Source: an uncultured Prevotellaceae bacterium | Lineage (GTDB): Bacteria > Bacteroidota > Bacteroidia > Bacteroidales > Muribaculaceae | DNA: 64,000 nucleotides | Direction: 5' to 3' | NCBI GenBank assembly: GCA_900318865.1 | Contig: ONMF01000003.1 | Location: forward strand, 108,726-172,725 | Part shown: piece after piece, positions 16,601 to 24,552 of the stretch | Layout of the letters: each line of letters opens with the position of its first letter | Position numbering within the stretch: the stretch's first letter is position 1 | Position numbers and translations under genes: made by a program | Notes under the pieces: model-generated | Told to the model about the DNA's origin: nothing | The model's input: only the letters and a program-made list of their open reading frames with translations | The model's database searches: none

Positions 16601-18078
16601 GTGGCGGTCAATGTTACATCGGCATCGGGCATTGTGAAGGTGTAAGGAGTGCTGGTGATATTAATAGCATTGTCGTTGTAAGCAAGAGCAGTCAACTTAT
16701 AGCCAGTAGCTGGAGTGGCGGTCACGGTGACGGTTTCACCTTCTTCGGCTCTCAGCTTGTCGCTGCTGATGGTGCCACCCGTTTCAGGCTGAGTCAACGT
16801 GATGGAGTGAGCACTGGACGCAACCGCCACCAGCTTCACCTCATCCAGGAAGAAACGGTTACTACTTGTTGCGTAAAACTCAAAAGTTGCTGAGGTGGCA
16901 GAAGCGACAAATGTTGCGGTATATGCGTTCCACTGCCCCGTAGTCATTGATGCAGTTGACAGCCCCGTCAGTGTGCCACCAGTGACATCAACCGACATCG
17001 ATGAGTTGTCGCTTGACCATGGTGCTGCATTGAACGTCAAGGTATAGGTGGCGCCAACTGTCAGGCCTGTAATCGTTGGGGTTTTCACTTTTCCTTTTTT
17101 CCTACTTGTTCCAGTTTTAATGGCATCATTTGCACCATAAATGGAACCCAAAGTAGCAGTGAAAGCACCAAAACCACTTACATATTTTGGGTCGTTTCCA
17201 TTTCCATCGTTGGTGTTTGTTTCACCAAAATTGTCATTTGTTCCATTACTGCCTGTGAAAGGCTCGTAGAACACATAGTCCCCGCTGGGGGTGGGAGGAG
17301 TGGTTTGCTCCTCTTTGAAGGCGGCGGTGATGGTTGTATTTCCAGTGATATTGAAGGTGTAGGGGCTGGTCACCTCGGTGTCGTTAGCCTTCATCCAGTC
17401 CAGTTCATAGTCCGTGTTGGCTGTAGCAGTGACCGTGATGCTCGTGTTCGCAGGAATGGCCGAGAGGTCACCGCTATAGTTTGAGGTCACACTGCCTCCC
17501 GTCAACTCGGTGGGCAACGTCAAGCTGTATGTTGTGGGCTGCGGAGTGCCACCATCATTTTTGTAGAAAGTGGCTTTTTTGAACTGTAAACTTTTATTAG
17601 ATGATTCTGTATTAGTTACAGCAAAAACTATCTTATAATAAGCATTAGTAGGCCACTCATCACCGGATGTTGGTGTGAACTCAACAGTACTGTTAGCGGC
17701 AATGTCGGTTTTACGAACCCAGTCAATTTGGTTCTCAAAATTAGCATCTGAAGCCACATAAAGGGTAATATTATACAGAGTACAACCAATTGTTCCCAAT
17801 TCTACAGAAACTTTTGAAATTGCACTTCCCATAGCCGTCTTAGCTTGGAGATTTCTTGCAGCATTTGATATTTTTTTTCCACCTATTAGCCAATAGCCAC
17901 TGCTAGTCATGTTAGCATTTACTGTCCATTGGATGCCATCAATCGTGACATTATAAGAACCCGTGTAATCGCTGTTTGATGCATCTCTTGTAGGTGTAAG
18001 CGTGTAAAACACTGTTTCTGCCCATCCTACGGATATGGACAGGATGAACATCATTAAAAAAGTCAGTAATTTTTTCAT
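13618..18078 (-). CDS. Large secreted multidomain protein with type IX-like C-terminal tail
   Basis: A 1486-aa protein with signal peptide MKKLLTFLMMFILSISVGWA. Several beta-rich modules follow: InlB/Listeria-Bacteroides-like repeats (around residues 195-250 and 425-495, TATANTDYELDWM and TATPATGYKLTAL), and chitobiase C-terminal-like Ig domains (for example FSPAAGEVLEGTTVTATS and FDPASGAELVNGDEVTIT). The C-terminus has a GAPRRV motif and a final GVRYVNVAGQ...GVNIVVTRY tail like three other proteins in this window, which resembles a type IX sorting domain. No catalytic domain is recognised; a cell-surface binding or adhesion role is inferred. A leader or small RNA unit lies upstream. Confidence 0.72.
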   Translation of the reverse strand: MKKLLTFLMMFILSISVGWAETVFYTLTPTRDASNSDYTGSYNVTIDGIQWTVNANMTSSGYWLIGGKKISNAARNLQAKTAMGSAISKVSVELGTIGCTLYNITLYVASDANFENQIDWVRKTDIAANSTVEFTPTSGDEWPTNAYYKIVFAVTNTESSNKSLQFKKATFYKNDGGTPQPTTYSLTLPTELTGGSVTSNYSGDLSAIPANTSITVTATANTDYELDWMKANDTEVTSPYTFNITGNTTITAAFKEEQTTPPTPSGDYVFYEPFTGSNGTNDNFGETNTNDGNGNDPKYVSGFGAFTATLGSIYGANDAIKTGTSRKKGKVKTPTITGLTVGATYTLTFNAAPWSSDNSSMSVDVTGGTLTGLSTASMTTGQWNAYTATFVASATSATFEFYATSSNRFFLDEVKLVAVASSAHSITLTQPETGGTISSDKLRAEEGETVTVTATPATGYKLTALAYNDNAINITSTPYTFTMPDADVTLTATFTAINYNIYRTITAENPNDQGGWLGNWTNCTLPDEVQGTDYEVTSTVGQTVQFKAGNNEGYKILASNVTAKDASNNNVPLTVVSSDNSGITFSFTMPASAVTISAYFTFYQPDLYFLAGDLSNWDNGKLMTYDATAQQYSTRVFFADEYGYFRFRADNDTYASGAEGDYWGLNGSTSGESANLYKGSVKRYRVPAGIYDVVVNRNRNQVTVTRVEPEFTFSPAAGEVLEGTTVTATSTLGVLLHAIDSNVAATDATTQVSLSENGTYGTSVTLDADGNVYARATYGQMTYTSAPAAYTVTERGDYYEKVTSTTDLTDGEYLIVYEEGPVAFNGGLETLDAVHNYIDVTIEDDKIYATPTVDAAIFTWNATAGTLQSASGNYIGRTAASNGFNTSATANITNSITIEDGHAVITSTGGPKLQFFSNSGQERFRYYSSSQQAIQLYKKVSSTVTVAQPTFDPASGAELVNGDEVTITAAEGCTLKYTVNNGTEQTTTSNTATVTINEATTIVAKAVDGNNNESEEATATYTVLTTTTLADLEANPEQGKSYVISDMLTVAYVAADGTAYAKDADQDIEVPAGAHDYVATHLADDRSHTNKTANWIAITGIDEVSEGQTIAAGTLVGALTDAENFTLAVSQQPELSNDPVEYYDVNTYIPCNFMGQSTQTGTNGQTYFFSTPQVNEFAHITNAVLASKTSGTSGEAGTYTMTIDGNDNGNKDVHWTSDATSLTWDEITWNTSITWQKSGTYFNNGKEFAQIGSKSYPAATISMSTTGFGGKRITGVSFRASCTNIDGPTLTVTAGSQTLLSTSILRNTDAGEDTYSTNSANVMMGENDALTFTINSSAAAGLYIYSLSVTYDDATGATGTFNLGTGAGVNTAGLSGEITVDLGSLGDSFNDVGQMYTFDALIKTAASGNGAPRRVAGNGNYSIQAVGNVKGNDIPTAVDELQSGKAVDGVRYVNVAGQVAATPWQGVNIVVTRYTDGSTRTTKVVK

Positions 18079-18165
18079 AAATGTTTTGTTTTAATTGGTT
18101 TATATTTTAGTTATTTTTTATCTTCAAACTCCAACTCCTCCCCTAAATTAGGGAAAAGCTTATAA

Positions 18166-18202
18166 CAAAAACGCCCGCTTGGCGGCAAGGGCGCACAGCG
18201 GG
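18166..18202 (-). terminator. Hairpin terminator of the candidate small RNA
   Basis: CCCGCT (18174-18179) pairs with AGCGGG (18197-18202); a run of A at 18166-18170 gives the U-tract on the minus strand. It lies between the promoter and the 13618-18078 gene, so it could attenuate that gene. Confidence 0.6.
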
Positions 18203-18356
18203 TGGCAGCAATAAAAAAGCAAGCGTAGAGAAGGTGGTGGCGGGCACGGTGTCCGAACCGCCGCAATAGCCGCTGTAGCCGGCATCGGCGGTCAACACTC
18301 TGCGAAGCCCGACTGGTATGTTAGCCATCATTCCCATCGCTCACCTATTTTTATAT
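18166..18356 (-). ncRNA. Candidate small RNA or attenuated leader (promoter and terminator bounded)
   Basis: A well-formed minus-strand promoter (TTTG, 19 bp, TATTTTTG) predicts a start near 18356, and a hairpin with U-tract ends at 18166, giving about 190 nt. The interior has GC-rich stem-forming segments such as GCCGGCTACAGCGGC. A 64-codon frame (MGMMANIPVGLRRVLTAD...) runs through the terminator hairpin and is not convincing as a protein, although a leader peptide cannot be excluded. I could not match it to 6S, tmRNA, RNase P or a known riboswitch. Confidence 0.45.
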
Positions 18357-18362
18357 TGGGTA

Positions 18363-18393
18363 CAAAAATACGAATAATTTATCAAGTTACAAA
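18363..18393 (-). promoter_or_regulatory. Bacteroidetes promoter, TTTG-19-TATTTTTG
   Basis: The -7 box TATTTTTG (18363-18370) and -33 TTTG (18390-18393) are separated by exactly 19 bp on the minus strand. It drives the candidate small RNA and possibly the large secreted-protein gene downstream. Confidence 0.7.
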
Positions 18394-18451
18394 AATATTT
18401 TTACAAACATGTGCAAAAAAAATCAACCGGCCGCCGAACGAGCGCATCACC

Positions 18452-18766
18452 CAACTCTCCCCCTAAGTTAGGGGGAGTGGCCGAAGGCCGAGGGAGTGTG
18501 CCCTCCGGCGACGATGGCCCCACACAGGATGCCGCGGCTACCGTGCATCGAAGATGCACAAGCTGACATGGGGCTTTGGCATAGGATGCGTCTCCGACGC
18601 ATCACCCAACTCTCCCCCTAAGTTAGGGGGGGTGGCCCGCAGGGCCGGGGGCGTGTGCCCTCCGGCGACGATGGCCCCACACAGGATGCCGCGGCAGCCG
18701 TGCATCGAAGATGCACAAGCTGACAAAACCCCAGGTTTCGGCGCATTGATGCGCCAAACCTGGGGA
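18452..18766 (+). repeat. Mosaic repeat array downstream of pnp (A, hairpin leaders, A', B4)
   Basis: In order: module A (18452-18501), hairpin GTGCATCGAAGATGCAC, hairpin GATGCGTCTCCGACGCATC, a variant module A with GTGGCCCGCAGGGCCGGGGG (18607-18657), the GTGCATC hairpin again, and palindrome B4 (18729-18765). The stretch 18079-18839 has no supported protein gene, only this array, the candidate small RNA and the pnp terminator. Confidence 0.88.
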
Positions 18767-18777
18767 AAACCACATCG

Positions 18778-18813
18778 AAAAAAACGCGGCCTCGCCGCTG
18801 GGGCGGGGCCGCG
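18778..18813 (-). terminator. Terminator of pnp
   Basis: CGCGGCC (18785-18791) pairs with GGCCGCG (18807-18813), and plus-strand A residues at 18778-18784 give the U-tract. It is nearly identical to the efp terminator at 21770-21804. Confidence 0.8.
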
Positions 18814-18839
18814 TGGTGGTTGCTACCAGCGACGGGGCG

Positions 18840-21125
18840 TCACTCGTCGTCGCGGCGCTGGTTGCGGTCGTCCTGACGACGGTCGCGGCGCGGTCCACGG
18901 CCACCATTGCCTTCACGGCGCGGTGCGTGGCCGCCGTTACCCTCGCGGCGCTGTCCACCGCCATTGCCGCCCTCGCGGCGCGGTGCGCGCTGCTTGCGCT
19001 CCTCGTAGCCCTCGGGCTTGTCCTGCAGGGCGCGCATGGAGAGGCGGTACTTGCCCGTCTTCTTGTCGATCTCGATGAGCTTGACGGTGACCTCGTCGCC
19101 CTCGTGCAGGCCGCTGGCCTCCATGTCGGGCAGGCGTTCCCAGCTGATTTCGCTGATGTGGAGCAGTCCGTCACGGCCGGGCATAAACTCGACAAACGCG
19201 CCGAACTCCAGAATCGAGCGCACGGTGCCGGTATAGACCGTTCCCTCCTCGGGCACGGCGATGATGGCCTTGATGCGGGCCACGGCAGCCTCGATGCTCT
19301 CCTTGTTGGCAGCGGCGATTTCGATTTCGCCCTTGCCGTCGATTTCGTCGATGGTGATGATGGCTCCGGTTTCCTCCTGGATGCCCTGGATCACCTCGCC
19401 GCCCTTGCCGATGATGGCGCCGATGAACTCCTTGTCGACCGTCATGGCCACGATGCGCGGCACGTGCGGCTTGTAGTCCTCGCGCGGCGCGGGGATGGTC
19501 TGGTTGATGATGTTCAGGATGTGGAGGCGTCCGGCCTTGGCCTGGAGCAGCGCCTGCTCGAGCACCTCGTAGGGCAGTCCGTCGCACTTGATGTCCATCT
19601 GCGTGGCAGTGATGCCGTCGACGGTGCCGGTGACCTTGAAGTCCATGTCGCCCAGGTGATCCTCATCGCCCAGGATGTCGCTCAGCACGGCGTGCTTGAC
19701 GTTGCCCTCGTCGGTAATCAGGCCCATGGCGATGCCCGCCACCGGCTTCTTGATTTTCACACCGGCGTCGAGCAGTGCCAGCGTTCCGGCGCACACGGTG
19801 GCCATCGACGACGAGCCGTTGCTCTCCAGGATGTCGCTCACGATGCGGCAGGTGTAGGGGAAGTCGTCGGGCAGCATGCGCTTGAGGGCGCGGTGTGCCA
19901 GGTTGCCGTGGCCAATCTCGCGGCGGCTCACGCCACGCGGGGCGCGCGCCTCGCCGGTGGAGAATGCCGGGAAGTTGTAGTGCAGCAAGAAGCGCTCGTT
20001 CTCGCGGCGCAGCACGTCGTCGATGAGCTTCTCGTCGAGCTTGGTGCCCAGGGTGACGGTGGCCAGTGCCTGCGTCTCGCCGCGGGTGAACACGGCCGAG
20101 CCGTGGGGATAAGGCAGATAGTCGGTCTCGCACCAGATGGGACGAATCTCGTCGGTGCGGCGGCCGTCGAGGCGGATATGCTCGTCGAGGATGCAACGGC
20201 GCACGGCGTCGCGCTGCACCTCGTTGAAGTAGCGGGTAATCATGGGGGTGAGACCCTCGCGGTCGTCCTCGGGGATGGTCTCCATAAACTCGTCGAAGGC
20301 CTTCTGGAACTGCTCGTTGCGCCATTCCTTGTCGGCACGGCCGGCCTTTGCCACAGCGTAGCACTTGGGATAGACCTCGGCGCGCAGGCGAGCGTGGATT
20401 TCCTCGTCGTCCACCTCGTGGCAGTACTCACGCTTGGTGACGCCCAGCTCGGCGGCCAGTTCCTTCTGGATGAGGCACATGGGCTTGATGGCCTCGTGGG
20501 CAGCCTTGAGGGCGGCGATGAGGTCGTCCTCGCCCACTTCGTTCATCTCGCCCTCCACCATCATGATGTTGTCGTAAGTGGCACCTACCATCAGCTCCAT
20601 GTCGGCTTCCTTGATTTGCTCAAAGGTGGGATTGATGACAAACTGGCCGTTGATGCGCGCCACGCGCACCTCGGCGATGGGCTCCTCGAAGGGCACGTCG
20701 CTCACGGCGATGGCGGCACTGGCAGCCAGTCCGGCAAGCGCGTCGGGGCAGTCGACACCGTCGCTGGAGAACATGATGATGTGGACGATGGTGTTGGCAT
20801 GGTAGTTCGACGGGAAGAGCGGCCTGAGCACGCGGTCCACAAGGCGTGCGGTGAGCACCTCGTAGTCGCTGGCGCGGCCCTCGCGCTTGGTGAATCCGCC
20901 GGGATAGCGCCCGAAGGACGAATATTTCTCTTTGTACTCAACGGTGAGGGGCATGAAATCGGCTCCCTCTTCGGCCTCACGTGCCGAGACCACTGTCGCC
21001 AGAATCATCGTGTTGTTAAGGCGCAGTTCAACAGCTCCATCGGCTTGCTTGGCAAGCTTTCCAGTTTCGAGGGTGATCACACGTCCGTCACCCAGGTCGA
21101 TGGTTTTTTTAGTAGGTGTCAACAT
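18840..21125 (-). CDS. pnp: Polyribonucleotide nucleotidyltransferase (PNPase)
   Basis: A 761-aa 3'-to-5' phosphorolytic exoribonuclease for mRNA turnover. Two RNase PH-like domains (about 20-150 and 330-480) flank a helical domain. The KH domain (about 555-620, with [16 protein letters not shown]) and S1 domain (about 630-700, [15 protein letters not shown]) are intact. The C-terminal 55 residues are an Arg/Gly/Asn-rich low-complexity tail with repeats of the type RREGNGG, likely an RNA-binding or disordered extension. It has its own promoter and terminator. Repeat arrays lie on both sides of the gene. Confidence 0.96.
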   Translation of the reverse strand: MLTPTKKTIDLGDGRVITLETGKLAKQADGAVELRLNNTMILATVVSAREAEEGADFMPLTVEYKEKYSSFGRYPGGFTKREGRASDYEVLTARLVDRVLRPLFPSNYHANTIVHIIMFSSDGVDCPDALAGLAASAAIAVSDVPFEEPIAEVRVARINGQFVINPTFEQIKEADMELMVGATYDNIMMVEGEMNEVGEDDLIAALKAAHEAIKPMCLIQKELAAELGVTKREYCHEVDDEEIHARLRAEVYPKCYAVAKAGRADKEWRNEQFQKAFDEFMETIPEDDREGLTPMITRYFNEVQRDAVRRCILDEHIRLDGRRTDEIRPIWCETDYLPYPHGSAVFTRGETQALATVTLGTKLDEKLIDDVLRRENERFLLHYNFPAFSTGEARAPRGVSRREIGHGNLAHRALKRMLPDDFPYTCRIVSDILESNGSSSMATVCAGTLALLDAGVKIKKPVAGIAMGLITDEGNVKHAVLSDILGDEDHLGDMDFKVTGTVDGITATQMDIKCDGLPYEVLEQALLQAKAGRLHILNIINQTIPAPREDYKPHVPRIVAMTVDKEFIGAIIGKGGEVIQGIQEETGAIITIDEIDGKGEIEIAAANKESIEAAVARIKAIIAVPEEGTVYTGTVRSILEFGAFVEFMPGRDGLLHISEISWERLPDMEASGLHEGDEVTVKLIEIDKKTGKYRLSMRALQDKPEGYEERKQRAPRREGGNGGGQRREGNGGHAPRREGNGGRGPRRDRRQDDRNQRRDDE

Positions 21126-21158
21126 TTATAAAAATTTAATATAGCGTAAAAATTCGTG

Positions 21159-21166
21159 CAAAGGTA
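21159..21166 (-). promoter_or_regulatory. -7 box TACCTTTG for pnp
   Basis: Minus-strand TACCTTTG is 33 bp upstream of the pnp start. Confidence 0.65.
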
Positions 21167-21284
21167 CGAAAAAATTTTTTAATTATCAACGCTTTAGGTG
21201 AAAAATCGGAACCGACGCCCCCACAACCGGCGAAAAACGCCCCCGTGGCGGGGCGGAGGAGTGTGTAATCCCCGAGTGGATGGC

Positions 21285-21690
21285 AGCGACGCCGAAACAT
21301 GGGGCTCTGTCAAATGATGCGTCTCCGACGCGGACCCAACTCTCCCCCTAAGTTAGGGGGAGTGGCCGAAGGCCGAGGGAGTGTGCCAACCGGCGACACC
21401 GGCCCCACACAGGGCGCCGCGGCAAACGTGCATCGAAGATGCACAAGCTGACAAAGCCCCAGGTTTCGGCGCATTGATGCGCCAAACCTGGGGGAAACGG
21501 CGGCAAGGCCAATGTTCCTCGAAGAGGCACAACATTCCACCGAACGCCTCCTTGCGGGACGGCACCGGGAGCATCGATTGTGCCTCTTCGAGGAACAATC
21601 GGTGAAATCGGCATCATCAACCCCACGTTTGCCGCTGTCGCGCCGAAACATGGGGCTCTGGCATAGGATGCGTCTCCGACGCATCATCCA
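21285..21690 (+). repeat. Mosaic repeat array between efp and pnp (C', A, B5, C)
   Basis: Contains a module C fragment (GCCGAAACATGGGGCTCTG and GATGCGTCTCCGACGC), module A (21337-21390), hairpin GTGCATCGAAGATGCAC, palindrome B5 (21457-21493), hairpin CCTCGAAGAGG, and a solo module C (about 21519-21690) with CCTCTTCGAGG. No gene is supported in 21126-21839; frames there translate the hairpins. Confidence 0.87.
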
Positions 21691-21706
21691 CGCAGATTCC
21701 CCTCTA

Positions 21707-21745
21707 AGATAGAGGGGGAACTCAGCTCCTCCCCTGGGGAGGAAA
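21707..21745 (+). repeat. Degenerate module A hairpins
   Basis: TTCCCCTCTAAGATAGAGGGGGAA and CTCCTCCCCTGGGGAGGA-like hairpins resemble the first half of module A without the GGCCGAAGGCC part. A similar lone hairpin occurs near 60233-60256. Confidence 0.6.
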
Positions 21746-21769
21746 ACTCAACTGCCCTGCCACATCGGC

Positions 21770-21804
21770 AAAAAACGCGGCCTCGCCGATGTGGCGGGGC
21801 CGCG
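21770..21804 (-). terminator. Terminator of efp
   Basis: CGCGGCC (21776-21782) pairs with GGCCGCG (21798-21804), and an A-run at 21770-21775 gives the minus-strand U-tract. Loop and flanks match the pnp terminator almost exactly. Confidence 0.8.
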
Positions 21805-21839
21805 TGGTGGTTGCTACCTGCACGGGGCGGGGCGAAGCG

Positions 21840-22403
21840 TTATCGCACGCGGCCCACGTAGCTGCCGTCGCGCGTGTCGACCTCGATAATCTCACCCTCG
21901 TTGACAAACAGCGGCACACGCACGGTGGCGCCGGTCTCGACGGTGGCGGGCTTGAGGGTATTGGTGGCGGTGTCGCCTTTCACTCCGGGCTCGCTGTAGG
22001 TGACCTTGAGCTGGGTCTTGACAGGCATCTCGGCAAAGAGGATGGTCTCGGTGCTGGCGTCGGACACGACTTCCACCACGTCGCCCTCTTTCATAAAGGC
22101 CTCGCCAGTGATGAGCTCCTTGCTGATGGGAATCTGCTCATAGGTTTCCTGGTTCATGAAGATGGCGTCGTCGCCGTCCATGTAGAGGAATTGATAGGGG
22201 CGGCGCTCCACGCGCACATCCTCGAGCTTCTCGCCGATGTTGAAACGGCGCTCGAGCACGCGTCCGTCGACCACGTTTTTGAGCTTGGTGCGCATGAAGG
22301 TGTTACCCTTGCCGGGCTTCACATGCAGAAATTCGATGCAGAAGTAGAGGTCACCATCCATGCGGATGCAGGTTCCGTTCTTAATGTCTTGAGCGTTAAT
22401 CAT
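21840..22403 (-). CDS. efp: Translation elongation factor P
   Basis: A 187-aa EF-P, which enters the ribosomal E-site and relieves stalling at consecutive prolines. It has the KOW-like N-terminal domain with the tip lysine in KPGKGNTF (Lys32) and two OB domains ending in [18 protein letters not shown]. Length is exactly typical. A strong promoter (TTTG-20-TAATTTTG) sits 69 bp upstream. Confidence 0.97.
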   Translation of the reverse strand: MINAQDIKNGTCIRMDGDLYFCIEFLHVKPGKGNTFMRTKLKNVVDGRVLERRFNIGEKLEDVRVERRPYQFLYMDGDDAIFMNQETYEQIPISKELITGEAFMKEGDVVEVVSDASTETILFAEMPVKTQLKVTYSEPGVKGDTATNTLKPATVETGATVRVPLFVNEGEIIEVDTRDGSYVGRVR

Positions 22404-22471
22404 AATTGTTGATTGTGATGTTATGTGTTATAATTGATTGAATTTGCGGTGTCGTTGCCTGAAAGCAGCCA

Positions 22472-22503
22472 CAAAATTAGTCATTATCGCACACACTTGC
22501 AAA
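22472..22503 (-). promoter_or_regulatory. efp promoter, TTTG-20-TAATTTTG
   Basis: The -7 box TAATTTTG (22472-22479) and -33 TTTG (22500-22503) on the minus strand are separated by 20 bp. Confidence 0.72.
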
Positions 22504-22532
22504 TTTGACCGTTATTTTTGCCCCGGGGGCGC

Positions 22533-23681
22533 TCACACGACCATCTGCACCAGGCGGGTGACGTCGGCCACCGAGGTCTCGCCGTCACCGTTGATGTCGC
22601 TGCGCTCGTTGGAGTCATCGTCGAGAATCAGGGCCACCAGGGCGGTGATGTCGGCCACCGACAGCTCTCCGTCGCCGTTCACGTCGCCCAGCAGGGGCGG
22701 CCGGCCCAGCTGCAGGTTGAGCACGATGTCGCCGCGGCGGGCTTCGTCGAAGGCCAGTCCCTCGATGGTGACCTCGTCAACCCCGTCGGCGCTCACGGTG
22801 AGGGAAAAGGTGTGCTCGGGATCCACATTGGCCTTGACAAACGTGCCGTCGGCGGCCAGCTGCAACCCCAGCACACGGCGGCCGGTGAACTCGTCGCGCA
22901 GGCGCACGCTGAGGCCTTGCAGCGGCTGCCCGTGGGCATCGGTGATGCGACCGCGCACGTCGTGGGTGTAATAGCGCATGTCGAAAGCCGGCAGCTGCGC
23001 CGCGTTGAAGGTGAAGTCAAAGTCGGGCATGAAAACCGGCAGCAAGTCGGTCATGGCGTTGATGCAGTACTGCTCGGTGCGGATGAGCAGGGCATTGGCG
23101 GCCGCCGCCGGCGCCATGTCGAATGAAAAGTTCACGGTGTCGCCCTCGGGCAGGCTGATGTCGAGCGTGATCAGCACATTGTCGCCATCATACTGGAATG
23201 GTTCGAAGTTGACATCGAACAGCGTGGTGCGGCCCTCGCCCTCGGGCAGCTGGCAGTGCACGTCGCGCGCCACCAGCAGTTCGTCGTCGGGAAAAGGATT
23301 GTAGGCAAAGCCCAGCCCGTCGACCTCCTGGTCGCGCATGGGGGTGTTCTGGGCATAGAACGACATGGTGAGGTCGCGGCTGCCGCCCAGGTTCTGCCCC
23401 TGCAGTGCGATGCCGCACACCTGCGCGCCCTCGGCCAGCCCGTTCAAATCCTCGGCCAGCGCCAGGCAGTTGACCTGGAAGCGGGTGAAATAGACATTGC
23501 GGATGGGGGTGCTCAGCGCGTTAAACACACGCTGAGTGGTGGTGGCCTGCTTGTGGAGGGTGTCGATGTTCTGCGTGTGGAGCAAGGTGTAACGCCCGGC
23601 ATCGGCAGGCAGATAATGCCATTGTGCCGCCGCGGCGAGTGCCACGAGGGCAGCAAAGACGGTCGCTATTGTTTTTTTCAT
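22533..23681 (-). CDS. Secreted protein with carboxypeptidase-regulatory-like and type I dockerin-like domains
   Basis: A 382-aa protein starting at MKKTIATVFAALVALAAAAQ, a signal peptide. An uncharacterised region (about 20-245) is followed by a CarboxypepD_reg-like beta-sandwich (VRGRITDAHGQPLQGLSVRL, about 247-330) and a C-terminal dockerin-like pair of calcium loops, DVNGDGELSVADIT and DINGDGETSVADVT, each followed by a short helix. In Bacteroidales such C-terminal EF-hand pairs are seen on secreted proteins without a cellulosome, so cohesin binding is not assumed. It lies between rpmH and efp on the same strand. Function unknown. Confidence 0.78.
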   Translation of the reverse strand: MKKTIATVFAALVALAAAAQWHYLPADAGRYTLLHTQNIDTLHKQATTTQRVFNALSTPIRNVYFTRFQVNCLALAEDLNGLAEGAQVCGIALQGQNLGGSRDLTMSFYAQNTPMRDQEVDGLGFAYNPFPDDELLVARDVHCQLPEGEGRTTLFDVNFEPFQYDGDNVLITLDISLPEGDTVNFSFDMAPAAAANALLIRTEQYCINAMTDLLPVFMPDFDFTFNAAQLPAFDMRYYTHDVRGRITDAHGQPLQGLSVRLRDEFTGRRVLGLQLAADGTFVKANVDPEHTFSLTVSADGVDEVTIEGLAFDEARRGDIVLNLQLGRPPLLGDVNGDGELSVADITALVALILDDDSNERSDINGDGETSVADVTRLVQMVV

Positions 23682-23848
23682 TGTCTGAAAAGATTTGGTT
23701 TTGTAGAGTAAAAACCCCGGGATAATTCTGTTGATGATGTAATGCGGCAAACCCCGGGTTGTTGACACGGCTCCACGTCCCTGTCGATTCCCGAGGTTGA
23801 TTCCAGTGCGCGCATGCTGTGCGCATGACGGCGCACAGTGTGGCAAAA

Positions 23849-24001
23849 TCACTTGTAGACGGTGTCGCTCACCGAGAGGCTGTAGCGCCCCTTGGCACGG
23901 CGGCGGGCCAGCACCTTGCGGCCGTCGGCCGTCTTCATGCGATGACGGAAGCCATGCTTGTTGGCTTTCTTGCGGTTAGAGGGTTGGAATGTTCTTTTCA
24001 T
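23849..24001 (-). CDS. rpmH: 50S ribosomal protein L34
   Basis: A 50-aa, very basic protein beginning [20 protein letters not shown] and continuing [19 protein letters not shown], the invariant L34 sequence. The C-terminus [10 protein letters not shown] is a slightly longer tail than in E. coli. It has its own TACCTTTG promoter box 37 bp upstream. L34 is part of the large subunit near the exit-tunnel side of 23S rRNA. Confidence 0.97.
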   Translation of the reverse strand: MKRTFQPSNRKKANKHGFRHRMKTADGRKVLARRRAKGRYSLSVSDTVYK

Positions 24002-24038
24002 CGTTATTGTTGATTTAAGTAATTTTCAAACGCGGGTG

Positions 24039-24046
24039 CAAAGGTA
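24039..24046 (-). promoter_or_regulatory. -7 box TACCTTTG for rpmH
   Basis: Minus-strand TACCTTTG is 37 bp upstream of the rpmH start, with an ATTG about 18 bp further upstream as a weak -33 element. Confidence 0.65.
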
Positions 24047-24106
24047 ATAAATAATTGATAATTGGCAATGGATAATGAAAAAAATAATTTTCCGGCCAGT
24101 CAATTA

Positions 24107-24496
24107 TCACTCGAAGCGGGCCGCAATGTCGGCGGCGAGCTGGCGCATCTGCTCCTCGGGCAGGGTGGTCTTGTGGCTGAAGTCCATGTCGCCCTCCTGG
24201 TTGAGGGGCACCAGATGGATGTGGCAGTGGGGCACCTCCAGGCCAATCACGGCCACTCCCACACGCTTGCAGGGCACAGCCTGACGCAGCGCTATGGCCA
24301 CACGGCGCGCAAAATTCCACAGGCCCTGATAGTCCTGGGGGTCGAGGTCGAACATATAGTTCACCTCCTTTTTGGGGATGACCAGCGTGTGTCCGGGAGC
24401 CACGGGATTGATGTCGAGGAAAGCGAAGAAGTTCTCGTCCTCGGCCACTCGGTAGCTGGGGATTTCTCCGGCAGCGATTTTGCTGAATATTGTCAT
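24107..24496 (-). CDS. HIT-family (HinT-like) nucleotide hydrolase
   Basis: A 129-aa histidine-triad protein. The active-site motif is HCHIHLVPL near residue 97, and the N-terminal TIFSKIAAGEIPSYRVAED and GHTLVIPKKEV segments are typical of HinT phosphoramidases acting on AMP-linked substrates. It is 56 bp downstream of greA, so probably cotranscribed. Confidence 0.92.
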   Translation of the reverse strand: MTIFSKIAAGEIPSYRVAEDENFFAFLDINPVAPGHTLVIPKKEVNYMFDLDPQDYQGLWNFARRVAIALRQAVPCKRVGVAVIGLEVPHCHIHLVPLNQEGDMDFSHKTTLPEEQMRQLAADIAARFE

Positions 24497-24552
24497 AGTT
24501 GTTCTCGTAAGGGTTGTTAAGCGTTCGTTAGGGTGAGGGTGGCAAGGCGGGG

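Noticed and set aside
18143..18337. A 64-codon minus-strand protein gene (MGMMANIPVGLRRVLTAD...).
   Set aside because: It reads through a terminator hairpin and has no recognisable domain; a structured RNA or leader fits better, though a leader peptide remains possible.
18813..21131. A 772-codon plus-strand frame opposite pnp.
   Set aside because: Exact antisense shadow of pnp; no promoter or family match.
12189..21690. CRISPR array.
   Set aside because: The repeats are palindromic modules of different lengths in mosaic order, without uniform spacers, and no cas genes are present.
22533..22700. Cellulosome component, because of the dockerin-like end.
   Set aside because: Only one dockerin-like pair, no cohesin or scaffoldin in the window; such ends are common on secreted Bacteroidales proteins.
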